Both the position numbers and the translations under genes were made by a program. This document shows, in pieces, positions 1 to 7,863 of a stretch of 50,656 nucleotides of DNA. Source of the DNA: an uncultured Campylobacter sp. (lineage in GTDB: Bacteria > Campylobacterota > Campylobacteria > Campylobacterales > Campylobacteraceae); contig NZ_CALIAV010000059.1 of the NCBI RefSeq assembly GCF_938045625.1, forward strand, positions 1 through 50,656. The letters run 5' to 3'. The notes beneath the pieces were generated by a model. It saw nothing but the letters and a program-made list of their open reading frames with translations. It was not told the DNA's origin and made no database searches. Every line of letters starts with the position of its first letter. The first letter of the stretch is position 1.

Positions 1-415
1 ATATTTTTTTCTTTTAAAAAATTTAAAATCTGAAACTAAAAAATAAATAAAAAAACGGGCGGCTTACTTTTGCGGTAAATTTTATCGCGTAAGCACAAGT
101 TTATAGATGCGAGAGACTGAGCCGCTCGTTAAATTTTCATATCGATAAAAACAAAAGTAGCAAAATAACGGTTTTCGCTTTTTAATATCAATCTATTTAT
201 TTAAAATGCGGTCCGATTTTAGAAATTTAACTTGCAATACCCTTGCAAAGCTAAATTTGGATAAAAAACTAGCTTATTTTGATTTCGCTTCTAGTGCAAA
301 TTTTATTTTTTAATATTTTTAAAATCTAAATTTACGCGCAAAACCGCCCAAAATAGCATAGAATAAAAAGTATCTGCAAGTTTAAATTTAGCTTGATTCT
401 ACAGACTTAAACAGC
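1..415. other. AT-rich stretch without a recognisable gene
   Basis: I see no convincing coding frame, RNA gene or mobile element here. The sequence is rich in A/T runs and AAATTT words. Everything up to the tRNA gene at 804 is similar, apart from one weak minus-strand ORF at 416-568. A small inverted repeat (TGGTAG at 584-589, CTACCA at 597-602) lies just upstream of that ORF. Confidence 0.6.
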
Positions 416-568
416 TTACGATACTTTAAGATCCGTCGTCCAAAAATCAAAGTATCGCTTTAGCTCGTCGCAGCTTTGACTAGGCTTATATCGCCTATTT
501 GCTATAATAATTCCTTTGGGCTTATTCACTACTTTACTGCGAAACTCGTAGATAAAATTTACCGCCAT
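416..568 (-). CDS. possible 50-residue hypothetical protein or gene remnant
   Basis: The frame runs from ATG at 568 to TAA at 416 and begins MAVNFIYEFR. The product would be basic, with a run IIIANRRYKP and an acidic/aromatic tail DELKRYFDFWTTD, which reads like real protein rather than random sequence. There is no good Shine-Dalgarno sequence in front of the ATG and a stop codon lies close upstream in frame, so it could equally be the last piece of a decayed gene. I recognise no family. Confidence 0.25.
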   Translation of the reverse strand: MAVNFIYEFRSKVVNKPKGIIIANRRYKPSQSCDELKRYFDFWTTDLKVS

Positions 569-803
569 TAGACATTATTTTAATGGTAGATTGTCGCTAC
601 CACTTACAAAATACGGTTTATCTTTAACTTGGATTACTGATCCGTGCTAATATTTTGGGCATTGTATATCATTTTGGCTGATTGGATGTGTAAATTTTGA
701 CTATTTTTATTGGATAGTCAGAGAAAATATCAGCAAAAAACACTTCTGGTAGTTTCTTTTTGTTGCCGTAATTTGCGGGGGTTTTGTATACTGCTTGAAG
801 TGG

Positions 804-894
804 TGGCGGACAGAGAGGGATTTGAACCCTCGAGCCCCAGTTAGAAGCTGCACCCTTAGCAGGGGTGTGGTTTCGGCCACTCACCCATCTGTCC
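804..894 (-). tRNA. tRNA-Ser(GCU)
   Basis: The reverse complement starts GGACAGATGGGTGAGTGG and ends in CCA encoded in the DNA. The anticodon stem is CACCC/GGGTG around the loop CTGCTAA, giving anticodon GCU, which reads AGC/AGU serine codons. A long variable arm, typical of serine tRNAs, follows, then the T arm GAGGGTTCAAATCCCTC. The acceptor stem GGACAGA pairs with TCTGTCC. No other tRNA is adjacent. Confidence 0.96.
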
Positions 895-910
895 ACAAAA
901 AAGAAACCGC

Positions 911-916
911 ATTATA
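911..916 (-). promoter_or_regulatory. -10 box of the tRNA-Ser promoter
   Basis: On the minus strand this reads TATAAT, inside TTAATTATAATGCGG, 16 bases upstream of the mature tRNA 5' end. The spacing is right for a short 5' leader. No clear -35 box is visible, as is usual for Campylobacter housekeeping promoters. Confidence 0.6.
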
Positions 917-1038
917 ATTAAATAGCGCTGATATCTTGCTTAAATTTGCATTTTCGCGCCTCTTGCTCTTGTTTGGAAAGATGATCGAGTAAATTTTGAT
1001 CAAATTTAAACGACTCGCCGCGGGTCAAATTCGTAAAT

Positions 1039-1281
1039 TTAATCCTTCCAAAGCCACCATTTTAGCTTGGCTTTGTCGGGGTGCGGAGTGTTTGCGTAGT
1101 AGCAAACCATGCGGTAAACGTAGAGGATGCACTTGTCGCTGCCACGCCCAAGCGCCCTTGTGCGCTCATACATCTCGTCCGGATCTGCGCCCTTTAGCGA
1201 AGCGATATCCTCGTAGCCGAGCGCCAGCAGATCCGCCTCTGTCGCCTCGCCGACATAGGGGATTTTCTTAAAATCGCTCAA
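1039..1281 (-). CDS. small helix-hairpin-helix protein (Cdd1/pathogenicity-locus type)
   Basis: This short protein (about 80 residues) resembles the Cdd1-like family, whose function is not well defined. The first 40 residues match a helix-hairpin-helix, nucleic-acid-binding style fold: IPYVGEATEADLLALGYEDI. It is followed by a conserved tail with CILYVYRMVCYYAN and a Trp-rich end (KWWLWKD). I chose the TTG at 1281 because GGAAG lies about 6 bases upstream. A TTG at 1293 would add four residues but lacks a good ribosome site. The gene stands alone, 200 bp downstream of pyrF on the same strand. Confidence 0.7.
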   Translation of the reverse strand: MSDFKKIPYVGEATEADLLALGYEDIASLKGADPDEMYERTRALGRGSDKCILYVYRMVCYYANTPHPDKAKLKWWLWKD

Positions 1282-1325
1282 ATTTACTTCCAATTTCTTT
1301 TAGGCTCCGCCAAACTTGTCGCTTC

Positions 1326-1348
1326 GAATGAAATTTTAAATTTCATTC
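1326..1348. repeat. perfect 11-bp inverted repeat
   Basis: GAATGAAATTT and AAATTTCATTC are separated by one base, and GCTTC/GAAGC arms lie further out. It sits between the pyrF stop and the start of the small HHH gene. It could form a hairpin in the transcript, but no T-run follows on the minus strand, so it is not a classic terminator. Confidence 0.5.
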
Positions 1349-1495
1349 GCGCGCTACGAAGCTCGCTAAATTTTATCCTGCTGCCGTGCCGGCTCGCCGT
1401 TTAAGCCACACTCGCGAGGTGATTTTATTAAAATTCTCGCGCGCATGAGCACTGTTTAAAATAATTTCGCGTCAAATTTTACGCAAACTCGAGCG

Positions 1496-2182
1496 TTAAA
1501 TTTGCCCCAAAATCCGCTCGCAAATTTCGCGTGAGTTTTGCGCCTGATATATCGGGCGACCGACTACGATAAAATCAGCCCCCGCCTCGCGCGCAAAAGC
1601 CAGATCCGCCACCCTTTTTTGATCCCCCGCACTCTCGCCAAACGGCCTTATGCCAGGGCAGAGCGTGATAAAATCTGCGCTCGTAGCGTCCTTTATCAGG
1701 CGGCTCTCGAACGCCGAGCAGACCATACCGTCAAGCCCTGCTTCGTAGCTCATCACGCTAAATTTGCGCGCGGCATCGCTCAAATTTTGCCCGTAAACCG
1801 CGCTAAATTCGGTCTCGTCAAAGCTCGTTAGCGCAGAGACCGCAAGCACTAGCGGGCGCGAAGCTAGCCTGTCCAGTCGCCCCATCACCGTAGCCATCGC
1901 GCGCTTGCCGCTGCTTGCATGCACGTTTATCATATCTACGCCGAGCCTGGCGATCTCCTCGGCGGCGTCGGCCATCGTGTTTGGGATGTCGTAGAGCTTT
2001 AGATCGAGGAAAATTTTAAAATTCCCGAGCTTTTTTAGCTCATCCACAAATCCCGCACCGTCGCGCAAATAAGCTCGCAAGCCCACTTTTAGCCAAATTT
2101 TATCCGAAAAGTCCGCAAGTCCTTCCGCTAACTGTAAGCACTGCTGCTTTGAGCCCAGATCAAGCGCGACGCAGAGCTTCAC
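1496..2182 (-). CDS. pyrF: orotidine 5'-phosphate decarboxylase
   Basis: This enzyme converts orotidine monophosphate to UMP, the last step of pyrimidine synthesis in the cytoplasm. The catalytic signature FLDLKLYDIPNT (Asp-x-Lys-x-x-Asp) lies near residues 58-69. The phosphate-binding end is present as CPGIRP and IVVGRPIY. The length of 228 residues is typical for the short bacterial form. The ATG overlaps the nusB stop (ATGA), so the two are translationally coupled. I recall the order ribH-nusB-pyrF from C. jejuni as well. Confidence 0.96.
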   Translation of the reverse strand: MKLCVALDLGSKQQCLQLAEGLADFSDKIWLKVGLRAYLRDGAGFVDELKKLGNFKIFLDLKLYDIPNTMADAAEEIARLGVDMINVHASSGKRAMATVMGRLDRLASRPLVLAVSALTSFDETEFSAVYGQNLSDAARKFSVMSYEAGLDGMVCSAFESRLIKDATSADFITLCPGIRPFGESAGDQKRVADLAFAREAGADFIVVGRPIYQAQNSREICERILGQI

Positions 2183-2574
2183 AGATCAGCCTTTAGCGCG
2201 TCTAGCACGCCGTTTATAAATTTTGGCGCCGAGTCGCCGCCCAGCTCCTTGCCAAGCTCGATGCCCTCGTTTATGATGACGGCCTTATCGGTAGTGGTAA
2301 ATTTCATCTCGTACGCCCCTAGCCGCAACACAGCGCGCTCGATGCTGCCGATCTCGTTTATCTTCCACTCTTTTAAGCGCGCGTTTAGTAGCCCGTCAAG
2401 CTCATCCGCATGCTCCAAAATGCCGTGAAAAAGCGACAGCGCGAGACTTCGCTGATCGTTTCGGATCTTTTTTTCTTCTAAAAATTCCTCGACGAACTCC
2501 TCGCTGCAGCTACCCATTTCGCGTGCGTATAGTAGCGAAACGACGGCCTGCCTAACCTGATGACGAGTCGCCAT
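2179..2574 (-). CDS. nusB: transcription antitermination factor NusB
   Basis: NusB joins with NusE (ribosomal protein S10) on boxA of rRNA leaders to prevent early termination. The 131-residue all-helical protein starts MATRHQVRQAVVSLLYAREM, the usual family N-terminus, and has the conserved C-terminal segment INEGIELGKELG followed by KFINGVLDAL. It lies 1 base after ribH and overlaps pyrF by 4 bases, so ribH, nusB and pyrF are almost certainly one transcript. Confidence 0.96.
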   Translation of the reverse strand: MATRHQVRQAVVSLLYAREMGSCSEEFVEEFLEEKKIRNDQRSLALSLFHGILEHADELDGLLNARLKEWKINEIGSIERAVLRLGAYEMKFTTTDKAVIINEGIELGKELGGDSAPKFINGVLDALKADL

Positions 2575-2575
2575 T

Positions 2576-3046
2576 TTACGCCTCCAAATTTTTATATAAG
2601 CTTAGCATCTCGATCACGCCCGTCATCGCTTCAAAGCCCTTGTTTCCGGCCTTTGAGCCCGCTCGCTCGATGGCTTGCTCGATGCTATCGACCGTTAGCA
2701 CGCCAAAAGTCACAGGTTTGCCGTACTTTAGCGTGACGTTTGCGATGCCCTTGGTGGTCTCGGCGCTAACGTAGTCAAAGTGAGGCGTAGAGCCGCGGAT
2801 CACCGCTCCCACGCAGCAAACGGCGTCAAATTTACCGCTGGCTAGCGCCTTTTCAAGCGCCATCGGTATCTCAAACGCACCCGGCACCAAAATGAGGCTC
2901 AAATTCGCCTCATCCCCGCCGTGGCGCAAAAACGCGTCCCTTGCGCCCTCGACCAGCCTATCGGTGATGATGTGGTTAAATCTCGCGCCCACTATAGCGA
3001 TCTTCTCGCCGCCTTTTAAAGCCAAATTTCCTTCGATTATTTTCAT
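2576..3046 (-). CDS. ribH: 6,7-dimethyl-8-ribityllumazine synthase
   Basis: RibH condenses 5-amino-6-ribitylaminouracil with dihydroxybutanone phosphate in riboflavin synthesis and assembles into icosahedral or pentameric shells. Family landmarks are VGARFNHIITDRLVEGA at the N-terminus, VPGAFEIP near residue 54, GAVIRGSTPHFDYV with the catalytic His near residue 89, and FGVLTVDSIEQA. The 156-residue length is standard. The start has an AGGAGAAACC ribosome site just upstream. Confidence 0.97.
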   Translation of the reverse strand: MKIIEGNLALKGGEKIAIVGARFNHIITDRLVEGARDAFLRHGGDEANLSLILVPGAFEIPMALEKALASGKFDAVCCVGAVIRGSTPHFDYVSAETTKGIANVTLKYGKPVTFGVLTVDSIEQAIERAGSKAGNKGFEAMTGVIEMLSLYKNLEA

Positions 3047-3057
3047 GGTTTCTCCTT

Positions 3058-3381
3058 TTAGATTATTTTCAACATTATCGCGCTTAGCGTTATTAGCGAT
3101 AGATAAAACGCCTTTTGCGCGCTCATTTTTTCTTTATCAAACACTATCCCGACACCCACGGCTCCAACCGCTCCGATACCCGTCCAGATCGCGTACACTA
3201 CCGACATCGGCATAGCCTGCATCGCGTAGCTCAAAAGCCAGAGAGAAATGGCGAAATTTACGACCAAAATCAAAAAATTGGCCGCCTTTTTCACGCCGAA
3301 GCTTTTTTGAAATTTAGTTAGAAAAAATACGCCCGAGACCTCGCAGAACCCGGCCGCCAAAAGAGCCAAAACGTGCGTCAA
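3058..3381 (-). CDS. SMR-family small multidrug/guanidinium exporter subunit
   Basis: This 107-residue, four-helix membrane protein belongs to the small multidrug resistance family, which exports cations by proton exchange. The essential Glu in helix 1 is present (AAGFCEVSGVFFL, about residue 14). Helix 3 has the family run SVVYAIWTGIGAVG. It overlaps the next SMR gene by 4 bases, so the two subunits probably form a heterodimer, as in other paired SMR systems. The pair lies inside a housekeeping operon between kdsA and ribH. Substrate cannot be told from sequence alone. Confidence 0.88.
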   Translation of the reverse strand: MTHVLALLAAGFCEVSGVFFLTKFQKSFGVKKAANFLILVVNFAISLWLLSYAMQAMPMSVVYAIWTGIGAVGAVGVGIVFDKEKMSAQKAFYLSLITLSAIMLKII

Positions 3382-3707
3382 GATTTTAGCCTTTTTAACC
3401 CCAGCACGCCCACGATCAGCGTCGCTATAAAAAATAGTCGCAATAAATCCGGCGTCTGGCCGCTCGCGCGAAATTCGCTCACGATCTCGGCGATCACGAC
3501 GAAAAACGCCCCAAGCCCCACAAACACAGTATACGTGATACTAATGGGCAAGTATTTCATCGCCATAATAAAGGATGTGAAGCTAACGCAAACAAGCATC
3601 GCAGTGAGCGCGATCTCTGGCGCGCTTGATGCGTGCTTTAGCCCGTATGCCCAGCCGCACTCGGCGACCGCGCCGCCTAATACCCACAAAAAGCCCTTAG
3701 TTTGCAT
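3378..3707 (-). CDS. SMR-family small multidrug/guanidinium exporter, partner subunit
   Basis: This is the second of two adjacent SMR proteins (109 residues, four predicted helices). The helix-1 Glu is in GGAVAECGWAYGLKH (about residue 16). The helix-3 region ITYTVFVGLGAFFVVI matches the family, though it is diverged from its partner, as expected for a heterodimer. The start overlaps the 3' end of kdsA by 11 bases, and its stop overlaps the start of the next SMR gene. Coupling to kdsA suggests constitutive expression with the operon rather than drug-induced control. Confidence 0.88.
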   Translation of the reverse strand: MQTKGFLWVLGGAVAECGWAYGLKHASSAPEIALTAMLVCVSFTSFIMAMKYLPISITYTVFVGLGAFFVVIAEIVSEFRASGQTPDLLRLFFIATLIVGVLGLKRLKS

Positions 3708-4506
3708 CGCCCAGGGCGTCTTTTATCTTAAAAATTTGAGCGATATTTGCGTCTAGTTCGTCCAAATTTAGCATATTCGGCCCATCGCAAAGCGCCTCGC
3801 AAGGATTAATATGCGTCTCGTAGAAAAATCCGTCCACGCCTGCAGCTGCCGCAGCTCGCGCCAGATACGGCACAAATTTCGCGTCTCCGCCGCTTTTTTC
3901 GCCAAGAGCGCTTGGCATTTGCACGCTGTGAGTAGCGTCGAAAATCACAGGCGCAAATTCTCTCATCAGCACCAAATTTCGCATATCCACGACCAAATTT
4001 CCATAGCCAAAGGTACTTCCTCGCTCTGTTAGCCACACGCCGTTTTGTTTAGCGATCTCGTATCCATCGCCGCTCACGCCGCGCGTTTCTAGCACCTTTT
4101 TAACCGAGTGCTTCATTGCAGATGCAGCTAAAAACTGCCCTTTTTTGATATTTACGACCGCTTTTGTTTTAGCCGCAGCCACGAGCAGATCGGTTTGGCG
4201 GCATAAAAATGCAGGGATTTGCAGCACGTCCGCCACTTCGCCAACAGGCCCAGCCTGATAGCTCTCGTGGATATCGGTTAAAATTTTAAAACCGAATTCC
4301 TTTTTTACCTTAGCTAAAATTTCGCACCCTTTTTCAAGTCCGGGCCCGCGAAACGAGCTTATACTCGTGCGATTTGCCTTGTCAAAGCTTGATTTGAAAT
4401 AAAAATCTATCCGCTTATCTTCGTTAAATTTAACTAGCCTTTTTGCCACGTCAAAAACGAGCTGCTCGCTCTCGATGACGCAAGGCCCTGCTATTAGTAT
4501 CATCAT
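3697..4506 (-). CDS. kdsA: 3-deoxy-8-phosphooctulonate synthase (KDO-8-P synthase)
   Basis: KdsA joins phosphoenolpyruvate and arabinose 5-phosphate to give KDO-8-phosphate, the precursor of the KDO that links lipid A to the LOS core. Seen motifs: LIAGPCVIES at the N-terminus, the KSSFDKANRTS substrate loop, GRGL-type FRGPGLEKG, FDATHSVQMP and the ARAAAAAGVDGFFYETH end. The 269-residue length fits. The start overlaps the stop of the upstream permease gene (ATGA). It supplies the LOS genes found at the other end of the window. Confidence 0.97.
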   Translation of the reverse strand: MMILIAGPCVIESEQLVFDVAKRLVKFNEDKRIDFYFKSSFDKANRTSISSFRGPGLEKGCEILAKVKKEFGFKILTDIHESYQAGPVGEVADVLQIPAFLCRQTDLLVAAAKTKAVVNIKKGQFLAASAMKHSVKKVLETRGVSGDGYEIAKQNGVWLTERGSTFGYGNLVVDMRNLVLMREFAPVIFDATHSVQMPSALGEKSGGDAKFVPYLARAAAAAGVDGFFYETHINPCEALCDGPNMLNLDELDANIAQIFKIKDALGDAN

Positions 4507-5396
4507 CTCTCCCTTGCTACGATTATTCCGCTGATAACGACCAGCATTATACCAAAAAACGCCGCCGCATTAGGTAGCGCATCGCCCATAAAAAAGCCGA
4601 CGACGAGCGAAAACACGACGTCCATGTAGCTTATCGCGGCGACCGAGCCCGCCTTTTTGCTCGCCGCATACGCCTTCGTCATATAAAGCTGGAAAAAATA
4701 GCCCGCAAGCCCCATCAGCACGATTAGGATTACGCCTTTAAAATTTGGCGCAACAAACGGCGAAAGCAAAAAATCCAGTGGCTCAAATTTGACCCACTCG
4801 GCAGAGCCCATCAAAAGCATCGGCAGAGCCGTTCCCCACGCCATAAAACTAAGCACGATGACGCTCGTGTCGTAGCTTTTTCGCAGAGTTCGCACGCTAA
4901 GCATCGCAAGCGCCGCTCCCACGCCGCTGCTAAGCCCCAGCCAGTCGGTTTTACTGATGCCTAAATTTGGCTGGATGATAAAAAGTATCCCGATAAAGCC
5001 CAGAAATATCGCGCCCCAGCCCTTTTTGCTAAGCGCTTCTTTTAAGAAAATCGCCGCAAAAATCGCCGTGAAAATGGGGCTGGTTTTTTGAAAAGTATAA
5101 GCCGCGCCTAAATTTATGTGAGCGATGTTGTAAAAAAGAGCAAAAAGCGCGATCGTACCGATAAATCCGCGAAACATCAGCACCCAAAACTGCCCGCCTT
5201 TTTGATGCGTCGGCGGCTTTTTGTAAATGGCGTAAAGCACGATAGCAAGACCGACGGCATTTCTAAAAAATACGACCTCGATACTAGACATCTGCTCGCT
5301 CAAAACTTTCGCAAAGCCTCCGACGGCGGCAAAAAACATACACGCGATGATCATATAATAAGCGCCCAAATGGTGCAAAACGTATCTACGAAACAA
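4503..5396 (-). CDS. EamA/DMT-family membrane permease
   Basis: This is a ten-helix inner-membrane transporter with two EamA repeats, of the drug/metabolite superfamily. Substrate is unknown. The first repeat begins near MIIACMFFAAVGGFAKVL and the second near GLSSGVGAALAMLSVRTL. I place the start at the TTG at 5396, where AAAGGA lies 6 bases upstream. An ATG at 5432 would add twelve residues, but a possible -10 (TTACAAT) lies downstream of it. The gene is divergent from der and precedes kdsA, the same order I recall in C. jejuni. Confidence 0.88.
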   Translation of the reverse strand: MFRRYVLHHLGAYYMIIACMFFAAVGGFAKVLSEQMSSIEVVFFRNAVGLAIVLYAIYKKPPTHQKGGQFWVLMFRGFIGTIALFALFYNIAHINLGAAYTFQKTSPIFTAIFAAIFLKEALSKKGWGAIFLGFIGILFIIQPNLGISKTDWLGLSSGVGAALAMLSVRTLRKSYDTSVIVLSFMAWGTALPMLLMGSAEWVKFEPLDFLLSPFVAPNFKGVILIVLMGLAGYFFQLYMTKAYAASKKAGSVAAISYMDVVFSLVVGFFMGDALPNAAAFFGIMLVVISGIIVARER

Positions 5397-5471
5397 AATT
5401 TTTCCTTTAAATTTAGGCGTATTGTAATGCAAAACGGCTTAAATTTATAAACAATGTAAGCAAAAAATTTG

Positions 5472-5477
5472 TATAAT
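5472..5477 (+). promoter_or_regulatory. -10 box of the der promoter
   Basis: TATAAT is preceded by TTTG (TTTGTATAATTGGG), the extended -10 form typical of Campylobacter sigma-70 promoters. It lies 58 bases before the der start. It is the only strong promoter-like site in the divergent der/permease gap on this strand. Confidence 0.65.
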
Positions 5478-5534
5478 TGGGATTTAACGCGGCAAACTTC
5501 GCCGTAAATTTAACGGGATTTTTAAGGGAAAATT

Positions 5535-6938
5535 TTGCAAAAGATAATTTTAGTCGGCAAGCCAAACGTCGGCAAAAGCTCGCTTTTTAACCGCTTAGCC
5601 GGCAGACGTATAGCCATCACCAGCGACGTTAGCGGTACGACGCGAGATACGAACAAAACGATTATAGAAATTTACGACAAAAGCTGCGTTTTGATCGACA
5701 GCGGCGGACTGGACGATAGTAGCGAGCTCTTTAAAAACGTCAAGGCAAAAACCCTAGCCGAAGCTAGAAGCTCGGATGCCATAATCTTTATGGTCGACGG
5801 CAAAATGATGCCTAGCGACGAGGACAAAGCCCTATACTACGCGCTTTTAAAGCTAAATTTACCCACCGCGCTCGTAATCAACAAAGTCGATAGCAAAAAA
5901 GACGAGCTGCGAAGCTACGAGTTTGCAAATTTCGGCGCGAAAACGAGCTTTGCCATCTCGGTTAGTCACAACGCAGGCATAGACGAGCTAGCAGACTGGA
6001 TCTATAAGCAGCTAAAAGACGAAATCCGCCCCGACGTAGGCGAGGATCTAGACGAGTTTTTAGAAAATTTCGGCGACGACGGCGAGGTAGTCAAGGAAAT
6101 ATCAGCTCGCGAGGACTATGAGCGCAAAAATATCCAAGTAGGCATCATCGGACGCGTAAACGTCGGCAAAAGCTCACTGCTAAACGCGCTTGTAAAAGAG
6201 TCCCGCGCGGTCGTGAGCGACGTAGCCGGCACGACGATAGACCCAGTAAACGAGACTTTCGTCTATGAGGATAGGATTTTTGAGTTCGTCGATACGGCTG
6301 GCATCAGAAAACGCGGCAAGATAGAAGGCATCGAAAGATACGCGCTAAACCGCACGGAGTCTGCGCTAGAGCTTGCCGATATCGCGCTTTTGGTGCTTGA
6401 TAGTTCCGAGCCGCTAACCGAGCTTGACGAGCGTATAGCAGGCCTTGCGGCCAAATTTGAGCTGGGCGTCATCATTGTGCTAAACAAATGGGACAAAAGC
6501 GAGGAAGATTTTGATAAATTTAGCCGCGAGATCAGGGATAAATTTAAATTTCTCGCCTACGCGCCAATCATCAGCGTATCGGCTCTGGGCGGCAAAAGAG
6601 TACATAAAATTTACCCACTAATTTTAGAAGTTTACAAAAACTACACGCAAAAAATCCAAACCGCAAGGCTAAACGAAGCTATCGAAGAGGCGGTAAAAGC
6701 GCACCCGATACCGCGCGAAAAGGGCAAGAGCGTGAAAATTTACTACGCGGTGCAGTTTGGTTTCGCGCCGCCAAAAATCGCGCTCGTGATGAACCGTCCG
6801 CGCGCCCTGCACTTTAGCTACAAGCGTTATCTAACAAACAAGCTACGCGAAAAATTTGATCTATCAGGCACTCCGATCGTACTGATACCAAAAAATCGTA
6901 GCGGTTCGGACGAGGAAAACGAGGGAAAAAGTGAGTAA
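5535..6938 (+). CDS. der: ribosome biogenesis GTPase Der (EngA)
   Basis: Der is a double-GTPase that assists 50S subunit assembly. The first G domain has GKPNVGKSS near residues 8-16, DSGGL as the G3 region and NKVD as G4. The second has GRVNVGKSS, DTAGI and NKWD. The C-terminal KH-like domain follows (KIYYAVQFGFAPPKIALVMN). Length is 467 residues. The start is TTG, preceded by AAGGGAAAA. The stop overlaps the aroK start by 8 bases, so the two are coupled. Confidence 0.97.
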   Translation: MQKIILVGKPNVGKSSLFNRLAGRRIAITSDVSGTTRDTNKTIIEIYDKSCVLIDSGGLDDSSELFKNVKAKTLAEARSSDAIIFMVDGKMMPSDEDKALYYALLKLNLPTALVINKVDSKKDELRSYEFANFGAKTSFAISVSHNAGIDELADWIYKQLKDEIRPDVGEDLDEFLENFGDDGEVVKEISAREDYERKNIQVGIIGRVNVGKSSLLNALVKESRAVVSDVAGTTIDPVNETFVYEDRIFEFVDTAGIRKRGKIEGIERYALNRTESALELADIALLVLDSSEPLTELDERIAGLAAKFELGVIIVLNKWDKSEEDFDKFSREIRDKFKFLAYAPIISVSALGGKRVHKIYPLILEVYKNYTQKIQTARLNEAIEEAVKAHPIPREKGKSVKIYYAVQFGFAPPKIALVMNRPRALHFSYKRYLTNKLREKFDLSGTPIVLIPKNRSGSDEENEGKSE

Positions 6939-7458
6939 AAATCTAGTTTTCATCGGCTTTATGGGCGTTGGCAAGGGCACGGTAGCAAGGCATATCGCGA
7001 AAAAAACGGGCAAACTGTTTTTAGACACCGACGAGTTGATCGAAAGCGAGCAAAATTTAAAAGTACGAGAAATTTTCGAGAAAAAAGGCGAGGAGTATTT
7101 TAGAAAATGCGAGGCAAAACTCGCTAAAAAGCTGGCTAAAAACGTAAAATCCTCGGTGATAGCGGCAGGCGGCGGCTTTGCAAAGGTTAAAGGCCTTAAA
7201 AAAATCGGTAAAATCATCTATCTAAAATCAAGTTTCGAGGCGATTTTAAAGCGCATAGACGAGAGCGGCGAAGCGCAGATGCACTACGCCAAGCGCCCGC
7301 TTTTAAAGGATTTAGACGCAGCCAAAAAGCTTTTTGACGAGAGAAAAAAGATGTATAAAAACGTCGCCGATCTCATAATCGACGTCGAAGGCAAAGGGCT
7401 AGAGCAAGTCGCAAAAGAGATCGAGGCGCAACTAAAATCAAGAAAAAGGACTAAGTAA
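6931..7458 (+). CDS. aroK: shikimate kinase
   Basis: AroK phosphorylates shikimate in aromatic amino acid synthesis. The protein starts at GTG inside the end of der. The P-loop reads GFMGVGKGT (residues 8-16), the shikimate-binding Asp pair is in DTDELIE, the conserved Arg is in EYFRKCE and the Gly triplet is in AAGGGF. Length 175 fits the family. The P-loop has Gly where shikimate kinases usually have Ser after the Lys (GKGT rather than GKST), the form seen in adenylate kinases. The remaining motifs still point to AroK, and the order der-aroK-trpS-serS supports it. Confidence 0.93.
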   Translation: MSKNLVFIGFMGVGKGTVARHIAKKTGKLFLDTDELIESEQNLKVREIFEKKGEEYFRKCEAKLAKKLAKNVKSSVIAAGGGFAKVKGLKKIGKIIYLKSSFEAILKRIDESGEAQMHYAKRPLLKDLDAAKKLFDERKKMYKNVADLIIDVEGKGLEQVAKEIEAQLKSRKRTK

Positions 7459-7863
7459 AATTTCGGTTGAAATTTGAGCGTAAATTTTAAATTTGCGGCT
7501 TTAAATTTCTTTTTTAAATTTGAGCGGTTTAAATTTAATGCGAAAGCGTTTGGCAGTATCGGCGTGAAAATTCGGAGCGGTTTGTATCGCTGAAATTTAA
7601 ACGGTAAACGTCGAATTTTTAAGCGAGTTAAAAAATTCGAATCTAAATTTAACGAATTGCAAAATTTAGAACAAAAAAGATAGATAAAAAATTTTTAAAT
7701 TTGCAGATTGTAAAATTTAAAGCGGAAGTATTTTGAGATGGATTTGAATGCTGTGCAGTAAAAATTTAGCGTAGGCTGGACATATAGTCCGCCGAGCTAA
7801 ATTTTTGCAAACTCATTCAAAGACGCTCAAAAGACAACGCGCAGCAATAAGAAAGAGAGAAAA
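7459..7863. other. gene-free spacer between aroK and trpS
   Basis: This 405-base stretch has no convincing ORF. It is full of imperfect copies of AAATTT-containing words such as TTTAAATTTGAGCGGTTTAA. One hairpin can be drawn (GGCTGGAC at 7774-7781 with GTCCGCC at 7787-7793, one bulged base), followed a few bases later by ATTTTT. It is too far from the aroK stop to be a confident terminator. A promoter for trpS must lie here, but I cannot pick the -10 box with confidence. Confidence 0.55.

Noticed and set aside
669..896. 75-residue minus-strand ORF
   Set aside because: It lies largely across the tRNA-Ser gene and has no ribosome site, so it is a chance frame.
7774..7793. Hairpin as aroK terminator
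   Set aside because: It is over 300 bases after the aroK stop, has a bulged stem, and the T-run is not directly attached.
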